DNA of 64,000 bases. Origin: CAJBVG01 sp943371425. GTDB lineage: Bacteria > Bacteroidota > Bacteroidia > Sphingobacteriales > Sphingobacteriaceae. Where the stretch lies: NCBI GenBank assembly GCA_943371425.1, contig CALRUR010000007.1:1-64000 (forward strand), written 5' to 3'. The first letter of the stretch is position 1; each line of letters opens with the position of its first letter. Shown piece by piece: positions 35,627-43,314 of this stretch. The position numbers and the translations under genes were made by a program. The notes beneath the pieces were generated by a model that worked only from the letters and a program-made list of their open reading frames with translations, searched no databases and was not told the origin of the DNA.

Positions 35627-37198
35627 ATGAAAAAAATTAGTTCCTTGCTAATAGCTATTTTGTGTTTTGTACAAATAGCTATTTCACAACATTTAGCTGA
35701 TGCTACCCCCTTTAGTTCTATTATTGATGTGAAAGATTTACGTCAACACTTAAGTATTTTAGCCTCCGATGAATACGAAGGCCGCGAAACAGGAAAAGAA
35801 GGTCAACGCAAAGCATCCGAATATTTGCAAACAGAATTTCAAAAATTGGGATTAGTCCCTACTAGTGAAAACGGATATAAACAATACTTCAAACTAAAAC
35901 AAAAAGTATTAGCTAATAGAAAGCTGAGCATTAACCAACGCGAAATGGAAATTGGCGAAGAGTTTTTTGTAGCGAAAGATAGAACTGAATACAACATTTT
36001 GAGCAACGAAATTATTTTTGTTGGTTATGGTATAAACGAAGGGGCATACAATTCTTTTAAAGGAATTGATGTTACTAATAAAGTGGTAGTGGTGATAGAC
36101 GGGGAACCAAAAATTGACGACAAGTATATTATTAATGGAGATGGTTCTAAAAGCAAATGGTCTGATCGTAAATTTAAAATTGAAGCCATCAGAAAATTAA
36201 ATCCGAGCTTAATAATTTACATCGATAATAATTACGAAAAATATAAATCATATTATAAACATCAATTAGAAAGCAGCAGTTTAACATTAGCTTTTAAAAA
36301 TAAAAACGCTACAAGTATTCCTGTAATTAACGCTGGGCAAATTGTGGCAGAGGAACTATTAAAAGCGAATAAAAAAATATACAACAAAGTATTAGAAAGT
36401 TTAAGCAAAAAGAAAACGGCTAGCAAAGCATTAGTGCTGAAAAGTACCCTCAAACTTGATGTTCAGTTTATAGAAGAGGATGTAAAATCGGACAATGTAT
36501 TGGCTATGATACCAGGTACTGATTTAACAGATGAATATCTTTTTATTACTGCACACTACGATCATATTGGGGTAATAGATGGCAAAGTGTACAACGGTGC
36601 CGACGATGATGGTTCGGGCACTGTAGCACTTTTAGAAATTGCTCAAGCTTTTATGGAAGCAAAAAAAGTGGGCAAAGGACCACGTAGAAACATAGTATTT
36701 ATGGCCGTTTCTGGAGAAGAGAAAGGTTTGCTTGGATCAGAGTATTATGTAAACTTCCCCATCATTCCATTATCTAAAACCATTGTAGATTTAAACATCG
36801 ACATGATTGGTAGATTTGACGAAGCACATAAAGAAGATACTAATTTTGTATATGTAATAGGTGCCGATAAATTGAGTTCGGAGTTACACAGCATTAACGA
36901 AAAAGCGGCAGAACATGTAGGCATAAAAGTTGATTATAAATTTAACGATCCTAAAGATCCTAATAGATTCTACTACCGCAGCGATCATTACAACTTCGCT
37001 AAAAATAATATTCCCATTGCCTTTTATTTTAACGGTGTACATGTTGATTACCATAAAGAAGGAGATGAAGTACAAAAAATTACCTTCCCGATGTTAGCAA
37101 AACGTGCTCAATTAGTTTTTTATACTGCATGGGAATTAGCCAATAGAGATAAGAGAATTGTGGTTGATAAACAAAATGATTTTACCGATACTAAATAG
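35627..37198 (+). CDS. Secreted M28-family zinc aminopeptidase
   Basis: The 523-residue protein has a signal peptide (KKISSLLIAILCFVQIAIS), a propeptide/PA-like region inserted at about 110-280, and an M28 catalytic domain. The zinc ligands and catalytic residues are visible in TAHYDHIG, NGADDDGSGTVALLE, VSGEEKGLLGSEYY, LNIDMIGR and NGVHVDYHKEGDE. Such enzymes remove N-terminal residues from peptides in the periplasm or outside the cell. I use the ATG at 35627; a start nine bases upstream would overlap rpiB. It lacks a C-terminal sorting domain. Confidence 0.9.
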   Translation: MKKISSLLIAILCFVQIAISQHLADATPFSSIIDVKDLRQHLSILASDEYEGRETGKEGQRKASEYLQTEFQKLGLVPTSENGYKQYFKLKQKVLANRKLSINQREMEIGEEFFVAKDRTEYNILSNEIIFVGYGINEGAYNSFKGIDVTNKVVVVIDGEPKIDDKYIINGDGSKSKWSDRKFKIEAIRKLNPSLIIYIDNNYEKYKSYYKHQLESSSLTLAFKNKNATSIPVINAGQIVAEELLKANKKIYNKVLESLSKKKTASKALVLKSTLKLDVQFIEEDVKSDNVLAMIPGTDLTDEYLFITAHYDHIGVIDGKVYNGADDDGSGTVALLEIAQAFMEAKKVGKGPRRNIVFMAVSGEEKGLLGSEYYVNFPIIPLSKTIVDLNIDMIGRFDEAHKEDTNFVYVIGADKLSSELHSINEKAAEHVGIKVDYKFNDPKDPNRFYYRSDHYNFAKNNIPIAFYFNGVHVDYHKEGDEVQKITFPMLAKRAQLVFYTAWELANRDKRIVVDKQNDFTDTK

Positions 37199-37203
37199 TT
37201 AGA

Positions 37204-38583
37204 ATGAGTTCTGTTGCAGAAAAATTTTTAGATAAGAGTACCATAAAAGCCTTTGATGAAGAACATCGAAGAAAAATTAATTTCAATATTGGCAAGTACA
37301 ATGCCTCTGTTGACAAGGGTTTGCTGCAATTTGATAATTTAGAATACGCACGTAAAAAAGCACATACCATAAAATGGAAAGTAATGGAGAACCTCGACAA
37401 ATATTTGTTGGAGTTTGAAAGTAATTTTATGCGTAAAGGAGGAAAAGTAATTTGGGCTAATAATGCAAAAGAAGCTCAAAAAGAAATTCTGAAAATAATG
37501 AAACAAGCCAATGCCAAAATGGTAGTGAAATCTAAATCCATGGCTTGTGAAGAAATAGAGCTGAATGAGTTTTTAGAAAAAAACCATATCGAATCTATTG
37601 AAACAGATTTAGGTGAATATATTGTACAATTACTCGGGCAGAAACCATACCATATAGTTACTCCCGCCATGCATCTTTCTAAAGAAGACATTGCGAAATT
37701 GTTTAACGAAAAGTTTGGAACACCCATAGATGCTACGCCTACAGAGCTTACTTTAAAAGCACGTGAATTACTCCGCGAAAAATATTTGAGAGCTGATATT
37801 GGTATTTCTGGTGGGAACTATTTAGTAGCCGATACAGGCAGTATTGCCATTACAGAGAACGAAGGAAATGCTCGTTTAACTACTTGCTTCCCAAAAATAC
37901 ATATTGCCATTGTTGGCATCGAAAAAGTTATTCCATCTATAAACGATTTAGATTTATTTTGGCCATTACTTTCTACAAGAGGAACAGGACAAAATTTAAC
38001 TGTTTACAATACATTAATAAGCGGACCAAAACAAAGTGCAGAAAGTGATGGGCCCGAAGAGATGTATGTAATTTTACTCGATAATGGTAGAAGTAATTTG
38101 CTTGCACAAAAAGATCAGCGCCAAGCCTTGTACTGCATACGTTGTGGAGCTTGTTTAAATGCCTGCCCTGTATATAAAAATATTGGCGGACATACTTACG
38201 ACACTACTTACTCCGGACCAATAGGAAGCATCATCACGCCGCATTTAAAAGGCATGGAAGAGTTTAAACATTTAAGTTATGCTTCTAGTCTATGTGGTAA
38301 TTGTTCTGAGGTGTGTCCTGTTAAAATTGACATCCACAAAATTTTATTATATAATAGAAGAGATTCTGTAGATCAACATTTCGGTACTAAAGCCGAAGCC
38401 TTTGGATGGATGATGTGGAAGAAAGGAATGATGAGCAGAAAACTCACCGATATGATAGGTGGAAAATGGAAAAACAAATTTATGAATATGTTTTTCAAAG
38501 GTTCATGGGGTAAGCGCAGAGAGCTCCCAAGCTTCGAACAGAAATCGTTTAGCGAGCAATGGAAAGAAAAAAATGCCAAGTAG
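37204..38583 (+). CDS. LutB-like lactate utilization iron-sulfur protein
   Basis: The 459-residue protein matches LutB/YkgF, with an N-terminal LUD domain (EEIELNEFLEKNHIES, ETDLGEYIVQL, GISGGNYLVADTGSI, GTGQ) and two [4Fe-4S] motifs, CIRCGACLNACPVYKN near residue 311 and CGNCSEVCPVKI near 364. LutABC oxidises L-lactate to pyruvate; lutA and lutC are not adjacent here. It follows the M28 gene by five bases. Its last codons and stop form one arm of a perfect palindrome shared with the convergent gene. Confidence 0.88.
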   Translation: MSSVAEKFLDKSTIKAFDEEHRRKINFNIGKYNASVDKGLLQFDNLEYARKKAHTIKWKVMENLDKYLLEFESNFMRKGGKVIWANNAKEAQKEILKIMKQANAKMVVKSKSMACEEIELNEFLEKNHIESIETDLGEYIVQLLGQKPYHIVTPAMHLSKEDIAKLFNEKFGTPIDATPTELTLKARELLREKYLRADIGISGGNYLVADTGSIAITENEGNARLTTCFPKIHIAIVGIEKVIPSINDLDLFWPLLSTRGTGQNLTVYNTLISGPKQSAESDGPEEMYVILLDNGRSNLLAQKDQRQALYCIRCGACLNACPVYKNIGGHTYDTTYSGPIGSIITPHLKGMEEFKHLSYASSLCGNCSEVCPVKIDIHKILLYNRRDSVDQHFGTKAEAFGWMMWKKGMMSRKLTDMIGGKWKNKFMNMFFKGSWGKRRELPSFEQKSFSEQWKEKNAK

Positions 38584-38599
38584 ACTACTTGGCATTTTT
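38569..38599. terminator. Bidirectional terminator built from two stop regions
   Basis: A perfect 15-bp inverted repeat spans 38569-38583 and 38585-38599 around a single A, with A-rich and T-rich ends giving U-tracts in both directions. The left arm encodes the last codons and stop of the LutB-like protein; the right arm encodes, on the other strand, the last codons and stop of the ribbon-helix-helix protein. Both proteins therefore end in Lys-Asn-Ala-Lys. Confidence 0.85.
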
Positions 38600-38746
38600 G
38601 CTTTTTTTCTTACGTGCTTTTATTGCTTCACTTAAAATATATTCTATCTGTCCGTTCACACTTCTAAACTCATCGGCAGCCCAACGTTCCAGCTCTTTCA
38701 TCATTTCTGAGTTAAGCCTCAATGCAAATGCTTTCTTTTCAGACAT
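38585..38746 (-). CDS. Small Arc-type ribbon-helix-helix protein
   Basis: This 53-residue protein (ATG at 38746, TAG at 38587-38585) begins MSEKKAFALRLNSEMMKELE and continues RWAADEFRSVNGQIEYIL, the beta-strand and two helices of Arc/MetJ-type DNA-binding proteins, with a basic lysine-rich tail. It starts nine bases after the SPFH gene stop and is probably cotranscribed with it; this pair is familiar in Bacteroidota. Its target is unknown. The plus-strand frame over the same region is an antisense shadow. Confidence 0.85.
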   Translation of the reverse strand: MSEKKAFALRLNSEMMKELERWAADEFRSVNGQIEYILSEAIKARKKKSKNAK

Positions 38747-38755
38747 GATTTTTGA

Positions 38756-39607
38756 TTAATAGATACTTCCTGTATTTACAATTGGTGCAACAGATTTCTC
38801 TGCACATAATACCACTAACAAATTACTAACCATTGCTGCTTTACGCTCATCGTCTAAATCAACAATATTACGTTCTGCTAATTTTGCTAAGGCCATTTCT
38901 ACCATACCCACCGCTCCTTCTACAATTTGTTTACGAGCCGCTACTACTGCTTGCGCTTGTTGTCTTTGCAACATGGCTCCAGCAATTTCAGATGAATAAG
39001 CTAAATAAGAAATACGCGCTTCTAAAATCACAATTCCTGCTCTGCTCAAACGCTCGTTTAATTCTTCTTCTAATTTCTCATTTACAATGTGCGCACCTGC
39101 ACGTAAAGTAATGCTCGACTCCTCATCTTCGAAATGATCGTAAGGGTATGCACCTGCTAAACTTCTTACTGCCGCTTCAGATTGTACTGCCACAAACTGA
39201 TGGTAGTTATCTACTTCAAACACTGCCTTTGCAGTATCACTCACTTGCCATACAATTACTGCAGCTATTTCAATTGGGTTACCCACTTTATCGTTTACTT
39301 TAATAGGTGTACCATTTAAATTCATGGCACGTAAAGAAACTTTTTTCTTTGTAAAGAACGGATTCATCCACAGAAAACCATTGTCTTTTACTGTTCCTTT
39401 GTACACACCAAAAAGCGTAATCACAATTCCCTCATTAGGGTTGATAACCGAAAAGCCTGGTAGAATAAAAATAGAGACCACCACTAAAATTACGGCTACT
39501 GGAATTAAGTGTAAAGCAATGCAATACGCCGCCACACCAAGCAATGCAAAAAATAGCAATAGGATACTGTATCCTGAAATTGCACTTGTAGTTTTTTCTG
39601 ATTTCAT
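38756..39607 (-). CDS. SPFH/prohibitin-domain membrane protein
   Basis: The 283-residue protein has two N-terminal hydrophobic segments (YSILLLFFALLGVAAYCIAL and IPVAVILVVVSIFILPG). An SPFH domain follows (INPNEGIVITLFGVYKGTV, NLNGTPIKVNDKVGNPIEIAAVIVWQV, AEAAVRSLAGAYPYD-like EAAVRSLAGAY), and then a helical segment rich in Gln/Ala (GAMLQRQQAQAVVAARKQIV). SPFH proteins form membrane-associated oligomeric rings or microdomains. It is encoded ahead of a small DNA-binding protein. The function is inferred from the family only. Confidence 0.88.
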   Translation of the reverse strand: MKSEKTTSAISGYSILLLFFALLGVAAYCIALHLIPVAVILVVVSIFILPGFSVINPNEGIVITLFGVYKGTVKDNGFLWMNPFFTKKKVSLRAMNLNGTPIKVNDKVGNPIEIAAVIVWQVSDTAKAVFEVDNYHQFVAVQSEAAVRSLAGAYPYDHFEDEESSITLRAGAHIVNEKLEEELNERLSRAGIVILEARISYLAYSSEIAGAMLQRQQAQAVVAARKQIVEGAVGMVEMALAKLAERNIVDLDDERKAAMVSNLLVVLCAEKSVAPIVNTGSIY

Positions 39608-39690
39608 TTTTATATATTATTTATATTGATATCATTTTGATATTACAATGATAGGGAGTTTTGGGGAATTTTCAAAATAATTTTAAATTC

Positions 39691-39790
39691 GTTCACGCAA
39701 AAAACGCTAAGTTCTCGCAAAAAACGCTAAGAACATCTTTATTTCTTTGCTTTGCGAACTTTGCGAAACCTTAGCGGCCTTTGCGTGAAC
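39691..39790. repeat. Large imperfect intergenic palindrome (REP-like)
   Basis: A 41-bp left arm (39691-39731) beginning GTTCACGCAAA and a 41-bp right arm (39750-39790) ending TTTGCGTGAAC are complementary at 32 of 41 positions around an 18-bp loop. Each arm is itself a rough direct repeat; the left arm has GCAAAAAACGCTAAG twice at a 20-bp period. It lies between the divergent SPFH and aminotransferase genes and resembles the REP/BIME class of intergenic elements. Confidence 0.75.
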
Positions 39791-39812
39791 AAAAAATAGT
39801 AACGCCCTATTT

Positions 39813-39836
39813 ACACATTTGCACATTTGCACATTT
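39813..39836 (+). repeat. Tandem 8-bp array before aminotransferase
   Basis: ACACATTT, GCACATTT and GCACATTT run in phase from 39813 to 39836, 15 bp before the aminotransferase ATG. This belongs to the same class of short-period leader arrays seen upstream of accB and the E1 gene. Confidence 0.65.
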
Positions 39837-39851
39837 TCTTATATTTATAAA

Positions 39852-41003
39852 ATGCACATATCACCCAAACTCCCAAACCTAGGCGACACCATTTTTACCA
39901 CCATGAGTGTATTGGCAAATCAATACAAAGCCATTAACCTCGGACAAGGATTCCCGGATTTTCCAATGAGCGAAGATTTAGTGGAGTTGGTAAATAAAGC
40001 CATGAAAGATGGATTTAACCAATACACACATTCGAACGGATACCCACTCTTACGAGAAAACATTGCAGCGAAAGTGGAGAAATTATATGCGCAAAAATTA
40101 AATGCCGATACCGACATAACCATATGCCCAGGTGCTACCTATGCTATATACACAGCGCTCACAACTATTCTACAAGCAAATGATGAAGTAATAGTGTTTG
40201 AACCTGCTTATGATTGTTACCATCCGGCTATACAATTAAACGGAGCAAAATCAGTGATCATAGAATTACAAGCGCCAACTTTTGAAATTCCATTTGATGA
40301 ATTGCGTTCAAAAATTAACGATCGAACAAAAGCCATCATTATAAATACTCCACACAACCCAACAGGTTATGTATGGACCAAGAAGGATATGCTCAATTTA
40401 CAGGAATGTGTGCGAGGTAAAAATATTTTTATTATTAGTGATGAAGTATATGAGCATTTAATTTTCGACGAAAAAAAACATGAGAGTGTATTAAAATATC
40501 CAGAATTATATGAGAAAAGTTTTGTGTGTTATTCTTTCGGAAAAACCTACCATTGCACCGGTTGGAAATTAGGGTATGTAATTGCACCAGCAGCCTTAAG
40601 CAAAGAGTTCCGAAGCATCCACCAATTCAACGCATTTAGTTGCGATACACCCAAACAAGTAGCCCTATCAACATATATACAAAACGAACAAGCCTATTTG
40701 CAACTCGGTAAATTTGTACAACAAAAACGCGATTATTTTGTGGAGCTAATGAAAGGAACTCCCTTTAAAAGAATTCCTTCCTCGGGTTCTTATTTCGAAT
40801 GTTATTCTTTTGCTAATATCTCTACAAAAAGCGATAAAGAATTTGCAATAGATTTAGTAAAAAATGTTGGTGTGGCAGCTATACCCGTATCAGCTTTTTA
40901 TAAAAGTGGTAAAGATGAAAGTCTGATTCGCTTTTGTTTTGCGAAGAAGGAGGAGACGTTGGAAGCAGCAGTGGAGAGGCTGGCGATAGTCTCTAGTCGA
41001 TAG
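39852..41003 (+). CDS. PLP-dependent methionine-type aminotransferase
   Basis: The 383-residue class I/II aminotransferase resembles YbdL/kynurenine aminotransferase proteins that transaminate methionine and aromatic amino acids. Marks are KAINLGQGFPDFP, YTHSNGYPLLRENIA, the HNPTGYVWTKKDM segment, ISDEVYEHLIF, and the PLP lysine in YSFGKTYHCTGWKLGY near residue 230. I use the ATG at 39852; an upstream start at 39819 would lie inside the octamer array. The substrate call is from family similarity. Confidence 0.88.
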   Translation: MHISPKLPNLGDTIFTTMSVLANQYKAINLGQGFPDFPMSEDLVELVNKAMKDGFNQYTHSNGYPLLRENIAAKVEKLYAQKLNADTDITICPGATYAIYTALTTILQANDEVIVFEPAYDCYHPAIQLNGAKSVIIELQAPTFEIPFDELRSKINDRTKAIIINTPHNPTGYVWTKKDMLNLQECVRGKNIFIISDEVYEHLIFDEKKHESVLKYPELYEKSFVCYSFGKTYHCTGWKLGYVIAPAALSKEFRSIHQFNAFSCDTPKQVALSTYIQNEQAYLQLGKFVQQKRDYFVELMKGTPFKRIPSSGSYFECYSFANISTKSDKEFAIDLVKNVGVAAIPVSAFYKSGKDESLIRFCFAKKEETLEAAVERLAIVSSR

Positions 41004-41054
41004 TCCTTGGTCGTTAGAATAGGATAGAGAGTATTAAGAGTCTGACAGGGTTTC

Positions 41055-41089
41055 TTAATACTTAATACTTAATACCTAATACTTAATAC
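41055..41089 (+). repeat. Tandem 7-bp array (TTAATAC)x5
   Basis: Five in-phase heptamers run from 41055 to 41089: TTAATAC three times, CTAATAC once, then TTAATAC. It lies in the gap between the aminotransferase and E1 genes. Confidence 0.8.
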
Positions 41090-41128
41090 CAATTCCAATT
41101 TCCAGTATTTTTACGACCTTTGTCGCGC

Positions 41129-41174
41129 AATAACCTATTAACCTAATAACACAGTAACAAATAACTCAATAACC
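41129..41174 (+). repeat. Degenerate 8-bp array abutting the E1 start
   Basis: Octamers AATAACCT, ATTAACCT, AATAACAC, AGTAACAA, ATAACTCA and a partial ATAACC run without a break from 41129 to 41174 and end exactly at the ATG at 41175, so the array makes up the leader of the E1 gene. Confidence 0.6.
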
Positions 41175-43157
41175 ATGCAATTCACCAACTCCCATAACCA
41201 CTCCAAAGAAACCCTCCTCAACCTCTACCACCATTTGGTAAAACCTCGTATGATAGAGGAGAAGATGTTGATTTTACTTCGCCAAGGGAAAATTGGAAAA
41301 TGGTTTTCGGGTATTGGCCAAGAAGCCATTTCGGTAGGCACGGCTTTGGCCATGCAAACAGATGAATACATTTTACCTATGCACCGAAATCTTGGAGTAT
41401 TTACTTCTCGCGAAGTTCCATTGAATAGGTTATTGGCGCAGTTCCAAGGCAAAGCAACTGGTTTTACCAAAGGCCGCGATCGTTCTTTCCACTTTGGAAC
41501 ACAAGAGTACAACATTGTGGGTATGATTTCGCATTTAGGTCCGCAGCTATCTTTAGCCGATGGTATTGCACTCGCCGATACCTTGAGTAAAAAAGAAAAA
41601 GCAACTTTAGTGTTTACAGGTGATGGCGCAACCAGTCAGGGCGATTTCCACGAAGCATTAAACGTGGCAGCTGTTTGGAATTTGCCAGTTATATTTATTA
41701 TCGAAAATAACGGTTACGGTTTATCGACTCCCGTTTCCGAACAATATAAATGCGAACGCTTGGCCGATCGCGGTATTGGTTACGGGATGGAAGCCGTACA
41801 AATTGATGGTAACAATATTTTGGAAGTGTACGATACTATGTTGAAATACACCGAAGACATCAGAAAAAATCCGCGACCAATATTAATTGAATGCATGACC
41901 TTCCGTATGCGCGGGCACGAAGAAGCATCGGGAACTAAATATGTACCAAAAGAATTATTTGAACTTTGGGGGCAAAAAGATCCGGTAGAAAATTTCGAAA
42001 ATTATTTATTGAAAGAAGGAATAATTGACGAAGAATATGGAACCTCTTATCGATATAAATTAAAAAAAGAAATTGACGCCGCTATAGAAACTGCATTTGG
42101 CGAAGCAGACATTATTCCGGATACAAAAATAGAAATGGATGATATGTATGCTCCGTATACATATAAAGAAATAGCACCATCAACAAATAATAAAACAGAA
42201 AAAAGATATTTAGATGCCATAAGCGATGCGCTCAGACAAGGCATGCAACGCCATGAAAACTTTGTACTCATGGGGCAAGACATTGCAGAGTATGGAGGGG
42301 CATTTAAAATTACACAAGGTTTTGTAGAAGAATTTGGCAAAGCAAGAGTACGCAATACTCCATTATGCGAATCGGCAATTGTAGGTGCTGCCTTAGGCTT
42401 ATCTATTAATGGTTATAAAGCAATGATGGAAATGCAGTTTGCAGATTTCGTTACCGAAGGCTTCAATCAGATAATAAACAATCTTGCCAAAACACATTAC
42501 CGTTGGGGCCAACACGCCGATGTAATTATTCGAATGCCAACAGGTGCAGGCACCGGCGCAGGACCTTTCCACTCGCAAAGCAACGAAGCTTGGTTTACCA
42601 AAACACCCGGATTAAAAGTTGTGTACCCAGCATTCCCATCGGATGCAAAAGGTTTATTGGCTGCAGCCATTGAAGATCCAAACCCGGTAATTTATTTCGA
42701 ACATAAATTTTTATATAGAGGAATTTCAGAAGAAATTTTCGACGATTATTATACTACCGAAATTGGTAAAGCAAACTTGTTGAGAGAAGGAACCCAAGCA
42801 AGTATTATTACCTACGGACTTGGTGTGCATTGGGCATTGGAATATGCAAATGAACATCCAAAATTATCATTAGATATTATCGACTTGCGTTCGCTACAAC
42901 CATGGGATAAAGAAGCGGTAGAAAAAAGTGTAAGCAAAACCGGTAGAGCATTTATTTTACACGAAGATACTTTAACCAATGGTTTCGGCGCCGAACTTTC
43001 TGCACACATCGCCGAACATTGTTTCCAATATTTAGATGCCCCAGTAATACGCTGCGCCAGCTTAGACACAGCGATACCAATGAGCAAAGCATTAGAAGAT
43101 AATTTCTTGGCAAAATCTCAGCTAGCAGAAAAGTTAGCAACTTTGTTGAATTACTAA
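41175..43157 (+). CDS. Fused alpha/beta 2-oxoacid dehydrogenase E1
   Basis: This 660-residue protein joins the alpha and beta E1 subunits of a branched-chain (or related) 2-oxoacid dehydrogenase in one chain. The N-terminal alpha half has LRQGKIGKWFSGIGQEA, HRNLGVF and the thiamine diphosphate motif GDGATSQGDFHEALN near residue 150 ending in ENNGYGLS. The beta half begins near residue 345 (YLDAISDALRQGM, MGQDIAEYGGAF) and has GTGAGPFHSQSNEAWF and IDLRSLQPWD. The fused form is common in Bacteroidota. E2 and E3 genes are not nearby, so the substrate stays open. Confidence 0.9.
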   Translation: MQFTNSHNHSKETLLNLYHHLVKPRMIEEKMLILLRQGKIGKWFSGIGQEAISVGTALAMQTDEYILPMHRNLGVFTSREVPLNRLLAQFQGKATGFTKGRDRSFHFGTQEYNIVGMISHLGPQLSLADGIALADTLSKKEKATLVFTGDGATSQGDFHEALNVAAVWNLPVIFIIENNGYGLSTPVSEQYKCERLADRGIGYGMEAVQIDGNNILEVYDTMLKYTEDIRKNPRPILIECMTFRMRGHEEASGTKYVPKELFELWGQKDPVENFENYLLKEGIIDEEYGTSYRYKLKKEIDAAIETAFGEADIIPDTKIEMDDMYAPYTYKEIAPSTNNKTEKRYLDAISDALRQGMQRHENFVLMGQDIAEYGGAFKITQGFVEEFGKARVRNTPLCESAIVGAALGLSINGYKAMMEMQFADFVTEGFNQIINNLAKTHYRWGQHADVIIRMPTGAGTGAGPFHSQSNEAWFTKTPGLKVVYPAFPSDAKGLLAAAIEDPNPVIYFEHKFLYRGISEEIFDDYYTTEIGKANLLREGTQASIITYGLGVHWALEYANEHPKLSLDIIDLRSLQPWDKEAVEKSVSKTGRAFILHEDTLTNGFGAELSAHIAEHCFQYLDAPVIRCASLDTAIPMSKALEDNFLAKSQLAEKLATLLNY

Positions 43158-43190
43158 TTACGAATTATGAATTACAAATTACGAATTACA
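43156..43190 (+). repeat. Tandem 7-bp array (AATTACG-type), left member of inverted pair
   Basis: AATTACG, AATTATG, AATTACA, AATTACG and AATTACA run in phase from 43156 to 43190, beginning inside the E1 stop codon. The unit is complementary, up to a shift, to the array at 43287-43314. Confidence 0.8.
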
Positions 43191-43286
43191 AATAGGCAGA
43201 TTGGTCACTTTATAACAATTTTATCACACGATAAACTAATAGGCATAACCTTTGTTATTTAATATTAAAGCAATAAATTAACCCAC

Positions 43287-43314
43287 AATTCGTAATTCAT
43301 AATTCATAATTCAA
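43287..43314 (+). repeat. Tandem 7-bp array (AATTCAT-type), right member of inverted pair
   Basis: AATTCGT, AATTCAT, AATTCAT and AATTCAA run from 43287 to 43314 and end exactly at the ATG of the MBL-fold gene. The array can pair with the one at 43156-43190 to form a long AT-rich stem in the transcript. Confidence 0.8.

Noticed and set aside
38559..38759. A 66-residue plus-strand frame after the LutB-like gene
   Set aside because: It overlaps the end of LutB and runs antisense through the ribbon-helix-helix gene, whose minus-strand translation has a clear family pattern.
41055..43314. Short tandem arrays as CRISPR or integron attachment sites
   Set aside because: Units of 7-8 bp without spacers or an associated integrase or cas gene do not fit either system.
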